This document shows, one piece after another, positions 3,274 to 10,847 of a DNA stretch of 10,847 bases (within the stretch, counting starts at the first letter, position 1; each line of letters opens with the position of its first letter). A model generated the notes under the pieces. The model was not told the DNA's origin. It was given only the letters and a program-made list of their open reading frames with translations, and made no database searches. Source of the DNA: Sedimentisphaerales bacterium (GTDB lineage Bacteria; Planctomycetota; Phycisphaerae; Sedimentisphaerales; SM23-30); NCBI GenBank assembly GCA_030640865.1, contig DAOWIP010000132.1, positions 1 to 10,847 of the forward strand, given 5' to 3'. The translations under genes and the position numbers were made by a program.

Positions 3274-5781
3274 TTACAGTTTTTTGACAAAGTCATTTAA
3301 TAAATTGACTACCACCTCAATAGTTTCTTTTTTGGGTACAGGAATTTCAAGATGCTGTCGGCCGGTAGCTTTATCCGTTTCGACCTTGAAACCGGAAGAT
3401 ATCGTTTTGCTTGACTTATACGACGGATCTTTTGCTTCAGCAAAACTCTGGCCAATCCTGCCAAGCAATGACAACCCCGCTGAAAGTATCTCATTCCATC
3501 CCTGTTGTGGTTCTGATGTTAGCGCCTGCTGTTTTGTTATATCTGAAGGCTTGTGCTCCGGTTTGTCCTGATCATCACCGTTTGTTGACTTTTGCGGCAT
3601 AGGCTCCGGGATGGCATTGGTGGCCTTATCAACCGAGTCCATAAAACGTTTCATTCTGCTACCGCCCAGAAATACTTCATTTTCTCCCCCGTCAAGAACA
3701 CCGGTAAACAGTGACTTCTTAAAAGATAAAAGCGAAAGCATGCCATGCTCAATAGTTCCCTGGGCAACAAAATTCACCACGCGAACAGGTCTTCGCTGGC
3801 CCAGACGGTGCACACGACCGATACGCTGATCCAGCACGGCCGGGTTCCACGGCAGGTCCATATTAACAACAGCAGAGGCATTCTGTAAATTCAGGCCGAC
3901 ACCGCCGGCATCGGTCGAGAGGAACACACGGCAATCGGAATCACCTTTGAATTGTTTTATAAGTTCTTTTCTTTTAGGGCTGGGGATTCTGCCATGAAAC
4001 AGAACATAATTCTTTTTGATTGACGCGAGTCGGTCCAGAAGAATTTCATGCGTACGCAGCCATTGACTGAATACCACAACTTTTGCCTTCGGCTCTTCGA
4101 ATATTTCCTCAAGCAATGAAATCAATTCGTCCGACTTGACGCCGAAATCTGTTTTCTTGTCAAGCAGATAAGTGCTGTTGCAGCTCATACGCATATTCTG
4201 CAGGGCAATCATTAATATGTGCCTGTCGGTTTCCGATAAAAAGCTGAGCCGCCTCCATTTAGCCACGATCCGCGCTACTGTTTCACGGTTTTCATCATGG
4301 TGCTTCATCTGCTCTTTCGTCATCGGCACAAAATAGTTCTTCTCCAGTCGCTCCGGCAATTCCTTGAGAACTTCGCCTTTGTTCCGTCGAATCAGGATAG
4401 AATCCAGGCTTTTGGCGATTTTTTTGAGATTACAGTATCCAACTACTTTGCCGTCTTCATCGACACGTTGATGTTCGTGCAAAAAGCGAAACAATGGGCC
4501 GAGGTGAAACCGATCGACAAATTCGACTATGGAATGCAACTCTTCAAGTCGGTTTTCCAGGGGGGTTCCGGTTAAAACAATGGCATATTGCGACTCGAGT
4601 TCTTTAACGCTTTGTGCGGTTCGGGTTTTCCAATTTTTGATTCGTTGCGCCTCATCAAGAATAATCATCTCCGGTGCCCAGTTGCGGATAAGATCGAGAT
4701 CGCGGTGAATTACATCATAATTGGTGATTTTGTAGAATGAATCATCGTTACACAAAACTTCTCGTTTCACCAAAGACCCTTCCACAACTATTGCCGACCG
4801 ATTGCTGAATTTTTCGATCTCCTGTTTCCATTGATGTTTCAGCGAGGTTGGCGCGACGATAAGCACACGTTCGAGCCCAACGGTTTTCGCCAATATTTCT
4901 ATGGCCGCAATAGCCTGAATTGTCTTGCCGAGTCCCATATCATCAGCCAACAGGCTCCGTCCAGCCTGTGCGACGAACAAGGCCCCTTTACACTGATACG
5001 GGTATAACGGAACCTTAAGCAATTTCCTGAAGGCGGCACTTCTGACCCCATTTGGAAAAGCCTTCTCAATACGCATTTTCAGATACGCCTGGTCACGCAC
5101 TCTGGCGATAAATCGTAACGCGTCTTCATAGCACCGTAAATCATTATCGATTGTGATAGCCTTTTTCATAAAGGTATCGAATCGTATGTATCCCAATGGC
5201 TTAAGGACTCCATTTTTATCAAAGTATCGTGTAGCAAGAGCAATCAACGCCGGTGGACATTCCGTACCGGGATGAAATATCACTTCTCGTTTTGCTCCAT
5301 AACGGACATAAACCTCCGAATATGGCGGTTGATACCCATTTGCGAAGGCTTTTTTGCCACCCCGTTTACGCTGTAACCTGGCAAGTGTAAATTCGATGTG
5401 CTTACATGTACCAAGACTATTGACCGTAAAATCCGGACAGGAGCAATAGTTATCTCCGCATTTCAGCCCGCGTATCGCGACGCGATACTCACCTTTGGTT
5501 TTGGGGTTGGTAACTATAAACTCAGAAAAGATCGGCTCATCGCCGATATTCTTAAGGCGGAAATCCTGCTCACGGCCAAATTCTCTTCGCAGCGCAATCT
5601 GCCATTGTTCCAATCCCATATCTTCCGGTTTGCGCGATCGAGGGGTCTTTCTCGCCGCCGCCTTTTTCCTTGATGTTTTCTTCTTTTTAGCTACACGTTT
5701 AGTAACACTGCCTGAGTTTTTGTTAAGACTATTACTTAATTTCTTGCCGGCCTTAATATTGTATTTCTTAATCTTTGCCAT
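3274..5781 (-). CDS. SWIM zinc-finger SNF2-family helicase-like ATPase
   Basis: The 835-residue protein starts with a lysine/arginine-rich tail (about 1-55). A SWIM zinc finger follows (C113-x-C115 ... C126-x-H128), and then the two SNF2 lobes. Lobe 1 has DDMGLGKT (280-287, Walker A), APTSLKHQW, DEAQRIKN (376-383, Walker B) and TGTPLENR. Lobe 2 has VVFSQW, LFHGR, STDAGGVGLNLQ and QRIGRVHRLGQ (652-662, arginine fingers). The C-terminal 130 residues include a Pro/Gln/Lys-rich, probably disordered stretch. Such proteins use ATP to move along double-stranded DNA; the bacterial role is mostly unknown (RapA-like transcription recycling or chromosome remodelling are guesses). I chose ATG 5781 because GAGGA lies 8 nt upstream; a TTG at 5796 would overlap that site. 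A weak TTGCAA-16-TAGTAT promoter lies at 5830-5857. No restriction or defence gene is adjacent. Confidence 0.93.
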   Translation of the reverse strand: MAKIKKYNIKAGKKLSNSLNKNSGSVTKRVAKKKKTSRKKAAARKTPRSRKPEDMGLEQWQIALRREFGREQDFRLKNIGDEPIFSEFIVTNPKTKGEYRVAIRGLKCGDNYCSCPDFTVNSLGTCKHIEFTLARLQRKRGGKKAFANGYQPPYSEVYVRYGAKREVIFHPGTECPPALIALATRYFDKNGVLKPLGYIRFDTFMKKAITIDNDLRCYEDALRFIARVRDQAYLKMRIEKAFPNGVRSAAFRKLLKVPLYPYQCKGALFVAQAGRSLLADDMGLGKTIQAIAAIEILAKTVGLERVLIVAPTSLKHQWKQEIEKFSNRSAIVVEGSLVKREVLCNDDSFYKITNYDVIHRDLDLIRNWAPEMIILDEAQRIKNWKTRTAQSVKELESQYAIVLTGTPLENRLEELHSIVEFVDRFHLGPLFRFLHEHQRVDEDGKVVGYCNLKKIAKSLDSILIRRNKGEVLKELPERLEKNYFVPMTKEQMKHHDENRETVARIVAKWRRLSFLSETDRHILMIALQNMRMSCNSTYLLDKKTDFGVKSDELISLLEEIFEEPKAKVVVFSQWLRTHEILLDRLASIKKNYVLFHGRIPSPKRKELIKQFKGDSDCRVFLSTDAGGVGLNLQNASAVVNMDLPWNPAVLDQRIGRVHRLGQRRPVRVVNFVAQGTIEHGMLSLLSFKKSLFTGVLDGGENEVFLGGSRMKRFMDSVDKATNAIPEPMPQKSTNGDDQDKPEHKPSDITKQQALTSEPQQGWNEILSAGLSLLGRIGQSFAEAKDPSYKSSKTISSGFKVETDKATGRQHLEIPVPKKETIEVVVNLLNDFVKKL

Positions 5782-5796
5782 CTGTACCGTCCTCAA

Positions 5797-5946
5797 AAAA
5801 GATAGATTTGTTTATTATGGTATCGCGTAATACTAACATGCCGTATTCAGATTGCAACGATATTCCGCTCGGATTAATATTGGACCGAGTAGCTGCCGGA
5901 CTTGTGTGGCGTCCGCAATTTTCAAGGACAGTAAATTAAGGGAACA
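5797..5946. other. Intergenic region between phosphohydrolase stop and helicase start
   Basis: These 150 bases carry the likely helicase promoter region (minus strand TTGCAA at 5852-5857, TAGTAT at 5830-5835, 16-nt spacing, each 4 of 6). They also contain a short inverted repeat, CTCGG/CCGAG, around an AT-rich loop near 5868-5889. There is no T run, so no clear terminator for the upstream phosphohydrolase gene is visible. Confidence 0.3.
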
Positions 5947-7527
5947 TCAAAGATAACCAAGACCCGACAACTGGTCTTCTACCCTGGCTTGTTCCTCATC
6001 GGTATATTCCGTGGACAGTGAATTGTCTCGAGTTATATCCTCATATTGTACTGATGGTGGTTCATCAAAAGCCTTGCTCAATACCTTACCGTCCACATGG
6101 CTTGGAACCGGCACACCGAGATAAGCCAATACAGTAGGCACAATATCAACTATGTTCCCGTCCAGCTTTGCGCCCTCCCGGATTCCGGGGCCGTTGGCAA
6201 CCAGGACGCCGTCCCGGCCGTGCGTACCCGGATAAACATCAGAAGCAACAATAACATCACCTAAAGGATAAATCTTCGTGACATACCCTTCCTGGTACTG
6301 CACTACCAGATCGGGCAGGGAATCACTATCCTTACCTAATCCATAGGTTTCCTCGCCAGTAGTAATCCGGTCAATAACAGGTTTCTGTGTGCCCGGCCCA
6401 AAATCATTTAATAGTTCTTCCTTTATTTGTTGGGCCAATTCAATTCGCTGCTGTTTTGTACCGTTGATATAGAGTATGCCGGCCATCCCGCCCAGACAAA
6501 AGGCCCGGGTCTTTTCAAAGTCGAGTATGCGCCTGAGATGGCTCAGCAATTCCTCACAATAAAGTTTTTTCTTATCGTCGTTACTGAATTTCTGTATGGT
6601 ACTACCGTACAGCCGAGCCAGCATCTTCAGTGGCGGAATCTTTCTTTTGGTAATCTCCCAATTCGTTTCCTTTTTCGGCAGGAGATGCAGATATCCTCGT
6701 TGTCTGAGCCAGAGATTGATTGCGAAAAAACCTTTCGCCTGGCAGAAACCATGATCTGAAGCGATTAACGTCAACGTTTCCTGTCCCGCGGCAGCGACGA
6801 GTCTGCCTATAGCATCATCACAAAACCGATAAAACGGCAGAGCTTCTTTACGCTGCTCGGGAGAATGGCCCTTGGCGGTCTGGTCCAGAGCGTCCCATGT
6901 TCTGTGCTGCATAGCATCACTGCTTTGCATTTGTATACAAAAAACATCCCAGTTTTCCGCCTGCATAAGTTCGAGGGCAACCTGAGTCCTTGTTTTTTCG
7001 GTAGCGATGGACTGTTGGGCAAATTCTTTTACTGTGTCCTGAAAACGGTTGTTCACGATAAGATAATTTCTTTGCGGCTTGATATATTTATTATATGCCT
7101 CCGGCGGATGGACGGTTTCCGGTGAGAGTTTCGGGCATAAAAGTCCGGGAATGATAATCCCATTGATCTTGGGCGGCGGGGAACTTACCGGCATATTCAA
7201 ACTAATTGCCCGCAGACCGGCTCTGTCGAGCAATTCCCACAGGCTCGGCATCGCGTTGTCGGCAAAGCTGTTCAGGCTGATCTTTTTCAGGTTGCGGTCG
7301 TATCGATGAAAAGCAAAGATGTTTGTCTGACCGGGAAGGCAGCCCGTTTGGAATGACGACCACGCCGGCGATGTCTCAAAGGGCATGACACTCCATAAAA
7401 TACCATGGGTGCCATTATTTACCAAATTCGCCAGGTTGGGCATCACGCCTTCAGACATAAAGTCACGTCCTAAACGCCAGGTAAAGCCGTCCATGCCGAT
7501 AATTAACACACGTTTTTTAGCAATCAT
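5947..7527 (-). CDS. Alkaline phosphatase superfamily phosphodiesterase/phosphohydrolase (COG3379-like)
   Basis: The 526-residue cytosolic protein (no signal peptide) has the two-metal AlkP fold. Likely ligands and nucleophile are D13 in IIGMDGF, T52 or S53 in ETSPAWSSFQTG, D204 and H208 in SSDAMQHRTW, D258-H259 in ASDHGF and H436 in GTHGRDGVL. These residues place it with type I phosphodiesterase/nucleotide pyrophosphatase and related predicted phosphomutases. The C-terminal LSGLGYL is a common ending in this group. The family usually reads P-G-x-H-G after the nucleophile; here it is LPGQTNIF, lacking that His. AGGAG lies 8 nt before the ATG and a consensus promoter lies upstream. It diverges from a GT9 glycosyltransferase, so a role in surface glycan or phospholipid head-group metabolism is possible. 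The substrate is unknown. Confidence 0.85.
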   Translation of the reverse strand: MIAKKRVLIIGMDGFTWRLGRDFMSEGVMPNLANLVNNGTHGILWSVMPFETSPAWSSFQTGCLPGQTNIFAFHRYDRNLKKISLNSFADNAMPSLWELLDRAGLRAISLNMPVSSPPPKINGIIIPGLLCPKLSPETVHPPEAYNKYIKPQRNYLIVNNRFQDTVKEFAQQSIATEKTRTQVALELMQAENWDVFCIQMQSSDAMQHRTWDALDQTAKGHSPEQRKEALPFYRFCDDAIGRLVAAAGQETLTLIASDHGFCQAKGFFAINLWLRQRGYLHLLPKKETNWEITKRKIPPLKMLARLYGSTIQKFSNDDKKKLYCEELLSHLRRILDFEKTRAFCLGGMAGILYINGTKQQRIELAQQIKEELLNDFGPGTQKPVIDRITTGEETYGLGKDSDSLPDLVVQYQEGYVTKIYPLGDVIVASDVYPGTHGRDGVLVANGPGIREGAKLDGNIVDIVPTVLAYLGVPVPSHVDGKVLSKAFDEPPSVQYEDITRDNSLSTEYTDEEQARVEDQLSGLGYL

Positions 7528-7549
7528 AAAATATGCTCCTAACCACTGA

Positions 7550-7579
7550 ATTATAACAGGCAGGTCCCCTTCCTGTCAA
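7550..7579 (-). promoter_or_regulatory. Consensus sigma70-type promoter of the AlkP-fold gene
   Basis: On the minus strand a perfect TTGACA (7574-7579) and a perfect TATAAT (7550-7555) are 18 nt apart. The start would be near 7543, giving a short leader that contains the AGGAG ribosome site. This is the best promoter in the window. Confidence 0.75.
7556..7576. promoter_or_regulatory. Imperfect 21-bp palindrome in the AlkP promoter spacer (possible operator)
   Basis: ACAGGCAGG (7556-7564) and CCTTCCTGT (7568-7576) are complementary in 8 of 9 positions around TCC. The palindrome fills the spacer and enters the -35 box, where a bound repressor would block polymerase. No regulator gene is adjacent, so the binding protein is unknown. 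Confidence 0.35.
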
Positions 7580-7616
7580 GCAAGTGCTCATACTCAATCC
7601 AGCCGGTTTGTCCGTA

Positions 7617-7645
7617 TTGACTTTATTGGCCGCAGGGTTTATTAT
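7617..7645 (+). promoter_or_regulatory. Promoter of the GT9 glycosyltransferase gene
   Basis: TTGACT (7617-7622) and TATTAT (7640-7645) each match consensus at 5 of 6 positions with the optimal 17-nt spacer. Transcription would start near 7652, leaving a leader of about 70 nt. It diverges from the AlkP promoter about 40 bp away. Confidence 0.6.
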
Positions 7646-7722
7646 ACCGGTTCATAAAAACTGAATCCTAAAATCTTCAACGTGTACCGAAGAATACGGA
7701 ATGATTGGGTAATGCAGATATT

Positions 7723-8793
7723 ATGAAAATCAGCAGGTTTTTGAAAAAGATAAAGCTTTACGGCTGCGTAATGTCGCTACGAAATACCGCCGAGAAACAA
7801 CTACTGCGACTAAAATACATTGCTTATAAAAACAAAGCAAGACGACTCCGTCAAATCAACATAAAATCGGCAAGTGGACCAAAGGTGTTGATAGTGATGA
7901 ACGCGGGGGGCATTGGTAATGAGATAGAAGCCACCCCACTTGTACAGGCCGCCCGATTGCTGTGGGCCAAGGCGGAAATTACAATCCTAATCTCACCGGG
8001 TGGTCTGTTTGAGAACTGGTGCATACCCAATAAAACTATCGATTCCGAAAAGTACCTAAAGGGCCAGACTTTCAACCATACGTTCTTCGCCTATTGGGAA
8101 TGGAAAAATATCAATCGATGGAATGTGGAATGTGAGCCGGGGCAAATCCATTTTCCCAGGATTCGGCTGAACAGGTTGTTTCTCAAGCCGGAGAGAGAAT
8201 ATTATATCGATATGCTCAGGAGATTGGGATATAATGGCTCTGTCCCACCTTTATATGTTTCCATAAAACAGCCCAAAATATATGTTCCTTCCGCCAATTT
8301 CCGAATTTGCCTGGTACCGGGAGGCAAAAAAGAGCATCGATGGCGGCATAAACACTGGCCGTTCTATGATAAACTCGCCCAACTGTTGTTGCAAAAATAT
8401 CATCAGGGACATATTTACATTATAGGCACCAAAGAAGACGATATACCAGGACAACTGCCACATGATCCCAGAGTAACCGATCTACGTGGGCGATTGAGTC
8501 TCGCTGAAACCGGATGGGTGCTTAAAAACGCGAATCTGGTCATCGGTAACGACTGCGGCCCCATGCACATCAGCGATGCCGTTCAGACATCTTCCCTTAT
8601 AATCTTCGGGCCAACTTGCGAGGTTAAAAACAGGCCACAAAATAATTCCATCCCGATTAGTATTGATATTTTCTGCCGACCCTGCCAGTATAACCTTGCT
8701 CTGCTTGATAATTGCCCGGACTCGCGGTGCATGAACCAGCTTACCCCTGAGATGGTTATGGAAAAAATTCAGGCTACGAAATTCCGATTATAG
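7723..8793 (+). CDS. Glycosyltransferase family 9 (ADP-heptose:LPS heptosyltransferase-like)
   Basis: The 356-residue protein has the GT-B fold signatures of GT9. NAGGIGNEIEATP (60-72) is the N-terminal donor/acceptor loop, CLVPGGKKEHRWRHKHWP (196-213) opens the second Rossmann lobe, and GNDCGPMHISDA (275-286) is the diagnostic C-terminal motif. A four-cysteine tail (C318, C321, C331, C336) is common in this family. The usual GD after the glycine loop reads GN here. About 50 basic residues precede the catalytic core and may bind the inner membrane. By family it adds a heptose or related sugar to lipopolysaccharide core on the cytoplasmic face. The start is uncertain: ATG 7723 has no good ribosome site, and a TTG at 7705 or ATG at 7771 is possible. 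Its stop overlaps the end of cinA. Confidence 0.88.
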   Translation: MKISRFLKKIKLYGCVMSLRNTAEKQLLRLKYIAYKNKARRLRQINIKSASGPKVLIVMNAGGIGNEIEATPLVQAARLLWAKAEITILISPGGLFENWCIPNKTIDSEKYLKGQTFNHTFFAYWEWKNINRWNVECEPGQIHFPRIRLNRLFLKPEREYYIDMLRRLGYNGSVPPLYVSIKQPKIYVPSANFRICLVPGGKKEHRWRHKHWPFYDKLAQLLLQKYHQGHIYIIGTKEDDIPGQLPHDPRVTDLRGRLSLAETGWVLKNANLVIGNDCGPMHISDAVQTSSLIIFGPTCEVKNRPQNNSIPISIDIFCRPCQYNLALLDNCPDSRCMNQLTPEMVMEKIQATKFRL

Positions 8794-10083
8794 CAATTTT
8801 AATCGTAACATATCCATAGCGGTATTCACCGCTCGGCGTCGGACACGGTCGCGACTACCCGGAAATACATTACGGGCAACCTTAACTCCATCCTCATCCG
8901 CAAGGCCGATATAAACCAAGCCCACGGGTTTTTCCTCTGTGCCGCCTGTAGGACCGGCGATGCCGGTAATGCCCAGACCATAATCCGCTCCCGCCAATTG
9001 CCGGGCCCCCGCGGCCAAATCAGAAGCGACCTGCTCGCTAACAGCTCCGAAACTCTCGATAGTGGCGGGGTTGACACGCAAAAAATCAATCTTGGCATTG
9101 TTACTGTATGTAACCCACCCAGCCTTGAAATAGCCGCTGGAACCGGAAATATCGGTCAGCTCCTTAGCCAACAGCCCTCCGGTACAACTTTCCGCAACAG
9201 CCACAGTCATATCCCCCCGCCGCAACAATCCACCAACTACGCTTGGCAACGTATCCTCATCACAGCCGAAGACAAAGTCTCCCAATCGCCTGCGTAATTC
9301 CCGCTCAACCGGTTCAATCAACGCGCCAGCAGCTTCCTCATCAGGGCCGCGTGAAATAATCCTTATACTCACAATACTATGGGCTGCGGTACTATTAACC
9401 ACGGGATTACGGCCGCGGCCCATCATATCACCCAGAATCTCAGCGATATTCGACTCACCTGTACCATAAATATGCAGGGTCCGATAAGCATACACCTTTT
9501 TATCGCCCCCTGCCGAGACTATTTGTCGCAGTTTATCTTTGACTGACTCATCGAACATTGCCTTCATCTCGGCGGGAACACCGGGCAGGAAAAAAACGGA
9601 CGTCTTGCCGATTCGAGCGGCGATACCCGGTGCCGTACCGACATTATTTTCAAGGACATCACATCCACAAGGGATCATTGCCTGGATGCGATTGGTCTGT
9701 GACATTGGTTTGTTCAGCCGAACAAAAAACTGTTCGATACGATCCAGTGAGGGCTGATGCAATTTAAGTTTGGTTTCCAGCACCTTTGCCAGGGCGTGGC
9801 GTGTCAGATCGTCATCGGTCGGGCCTAACCCGCCGGTAACCAACACAACATCGGCAGCGTTATTACTACCCCGCGAATCGCCGGCTTCATTGTTCAAAGC
9901 GAAGGATATACCACCTGTCCGCCGCAACTGACCCACAATTGCGTCAATGTCATCGCCTACGGTTATATGTTTGCGGACAGTGATCCCCAGTGAGGACAAT
10001 TGTCTGCTCAGCCACGCGGCATTAGTATCAATCGTCTGACCGAGAATCAGTTCGTCACCAATACTAATGATAATAGTGTTCAT
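8788..10083 (-). CDS. cinA: CinA: nicotinamide-nucleotide amidohydrolase / CinA N-terminal domain fusion
   Basis: The 431-residue protein has the full CinA layout. An N-terminal MoCF/COG1058 domain (1-170) shows IGDELILGQTIDTN and VVLVTGGLGPTDDDLTR, followed by LPGVPAEM. A middle linker domain leads to a C-terminal PncC domain (about 285-431) with AESCTGG (S299 as nucleophile) and GITGIAGPTGGT. PncC deamidates NMN to NaMN in pyridine nucleotide recycling; the N-terminal domain acts as an ADP-ribose pyrophosphatase in characterised members. A hydrophilic stretch of about 20 residues (57-77, Asn/Gly/Ser-rich) interrupts the first domain before VVLVTGG and looks like an inserted loop. The ATG has no Shine-Dalgarno sequence: an intergenic repeat lies just before it. 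The gene follows the GH2 gene by 36 bp and is probably cotranscribed with it. Confidence 0.95.
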   Translation of the reverse strand: MNTIIISIGDELILGQTIDTNAAWLSRQLSSLGITVRKHITVGDDIDAIVGQLRRTGGISFALNNEAGDSRGSNNAADVVLVTGGLGPTDDDLTRHALAKVLETKLKLHQPSLDRIEQFFVRLNKPMSQTNRIQAMIPCGCDVLENNVGTAPGIAARIGKTSVFFLPGVPAEMKAMFDESVKDKLRQIVSAGGDKKVYAYRTLHIYGTGESNIAEILGDMMGRGRNPVVNSTAAHSIVSIRIISRGPDEEAAGALIEPVERELRRRLGDFVFGCDEDTLPSVVGGLLRRGDMTVAVAESCTGGLLAKELTDISGSSGYFKAGWVTYSNNAKIDFLRVNPATIESFGAVSEQVASDLAAGARQLAGADYGLGITGIAGPTGGTEEKPVGLVYIGLADEDGVKVARNVFPGSRDRVRRRAVNTAMDMLRLKLL

Positions 10084-10089
10084 ATTTTA

Positions 10090-10102
10090 GTAGGGTGGGC
10101 CT
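10090..10102 (+). repeat. Second copy of the GTAGGGTGGGCCT repeat, upstream of cinA
   Basis: It is identical over 13 bases to 2452-2464. Here the complementary right arm is missing and is replaced by GGGCGCCGCGC, so it looks like a half or degraded copy. It occupies most of the 36-bp gap between the GH2 stop and the cinA start. Confidence 0.5.
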
Positions 10103-10119
10103 GGGCGCCGCGCAAAAAA

Positions 10120-10847
10120 CTACTTGAAGATAGCGCTTTCTTTGCGCCACAATTCCAGCCACAATTCTCTTTCATAAGACGAAAGTTCAATGCCCGTCGA
10201 GTCTGTCAAACGCAGCGAAATGTTTACCATCTTTGTCTCGTCCGGCACCGCCGCCAGAGACATCTCAGCCACCAGTATCGCGTTGCTCGCCGGAATATCG
10301 ATGCTCTTTACGCCCGCCAGCAGTTTTTTACCGCCCGTTTTCATTTTCCACGACACTTTGCAATCCTTGAATTCCCTGGCGAAATCATTAGCTATCCACA
10401 CTTCCATACTCTTGCCCTCTTTTTGGACCTGGAACAGCGGAACCAGCGGACGGTTCACCTTGGCCATCTCATAGTAGGCCTTTTTCGGGCAGAGATTCGA
10501 GCTGACAATCGCTTTCGGCCAGAAGCTCGGCAGCGGCTCGGCAAAATAAAACATTATATAACCGGACAATTTATCCGGTGATATACGAAAGGTGGTTGTT
10601 CTTTCGGCCAGGAGCATCGCCTGATAATTCTGACTGGCCTCGATATACTCTCCGAGATTACGCGGGACTTTCCCATAGAAGCCCACTTTCTGTTTCAGGC
10701 CATCTTTTTTAACCTGGAAATAACCTTTCAGGACATCCACATCGGGCGAATCGGGCACCTCGAATTGCGGCGGAAAGATACTTTTCATTGTTTCATAGGA
10801 ATCCAGTGCTTCAGCGCCGTACTCACCCATCACAAATTTACTGTTCA
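10120..10847 (-). CDS. Glycoside hydrolase family 2 protein, C-terminal part (partial)
   Basis: The frame is open to the right edge (NSKFVMGEYGAEALDS is the first visible stretch) and ends in TAG at 10120, so about 241 C-terminal residues are present and the start is missing. GEYGAEALDS matches the region of the GH2 catalytic nucleophile (TEYGVDTLAG in E. coli beta-glucuronidase), which makes the Glu encoded at 10822-10824 the likely nucleophile. LSGYIMFYFAEPLPSFWP and the later PKKAYYEMAKVNRPLVPLF match the end of the GH2 TIM barrel and the usual step into a C-terminal beta-sandwich, which the last 110 residues probably form. The sugar specificity (galactosidase, glucuronidase or mannosidase) cannot be decided. 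It is probably cotranscribed with cinA. Confidence 0.8.
   Translation of the reverse strand, partial: NSKFVMGEYGAEALDSYETMKSIFPPQFEVPDSPDVDVLKGYFQVKKDGLKQKVGFYGKVPRNLGEYIEASQNYQAMLLAERTTTFRISPDKLSGYIMFYFAEPLPSFWPKAIVSSNLCPKKAYYEMAKVNRPLVPLFQVQKEGKSMEVWIANDFAREFKDCKVSWKMKTGGKKLLAGVKSIDIPASNAILVAEMSLAAVPDETKMVNISLRLTDSTGIELSSYERELWLELWRKESAIFK

Noticed and set aside
3274..5781. Defence-island helicase (for example DISARM or restriction-linked SNF2)
   Set aside because: No methyltransferase, nuclease or other defence gene is adjacent; the neighbours are an amidase and a phosphohydrolase.
10000..10581. Plus-strand frame of 193 codons over the cinA start and the GH2 gene
   Set aside because: It crosses two supported minus-strand genes and their intergenic gap and has no recognisable motif.

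Overview
The window looks like chromosomal DNA of a Gram-negative bacterium, most likely a Planctomycetota/PVC-type lineage (Phycisphaerae-like is my guess). The pointers are a 23S rRNA gene linked to tRNA-Ile and tRNA-Ala but with no 16S gene beside it, an anti-sigma antagonist/RsbW-like kinase pair, an LPS-type GT9 glycosyltransferase, a COG3379-like AlkP-fold protein, a GH2 glycosidase and several starts without a Shine-Dalgarno sequence. The taxon is inferred from gene content; no search was possible.

Layout. Positions 1-1118 (minus strand) are an rRNA/tRNA transcription unit. It has an AT-rich upstream region, a strong promoter (TTGACC-17-TATAAG), tRNA-Ile(GAT), a 285-nt spacer that encodes a possible 36-residue single-pass membrane microprotein, tRNA-Ala(TGC), a second possible promoter, a clear boxA antitermination element and the 5' end of 23S rRNA, cut by the window edge. 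Divergent from it, after about 400 nt of non-coding DNA that contains several hairpins with mutually exclusive pairings, lies a two-gene partner-switch module on the plus strand: a STAS anti-sigma antagonist and an RsbW-like kinase. A good intrinsic terminator follows at 2407-2429. Next comes a peptidoglycan amidase (plus), convergent with a long SWIM-SNF2 helicase-like ATPase (minus).

The right half holds an AlkP-superfamily phosphohydrolase (minus) and a GT9 heptosyltransferase-like protein (plus). They diverge from a 195-bp intergenic region with two near-consensus sigma70-type promoters. The promoter facing the phosphohydrolase has a 21-bp imperfect palindrome in its spacer. The GT9 gene converges on cinA (minus) with overlapping stop codons. 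Upstream of cinA, on the same strand, is the 3' part of a GH2 glycoside hydrolase that runs off the right edge.

How the genes relate. Several products act at the envelope (amidase, GT9, probably the AlkP-fold enzyme). The STAS/kinase pair is a signalling module whose sigma factor and phosphatase are not in the window. I see no mobile element, CRISPR array or recognisable defence system. The most unusual parts are the 23S-tRNA unit without 16S, the microprotein ORF inside its spacer, and the structured leader of the STAS gene.
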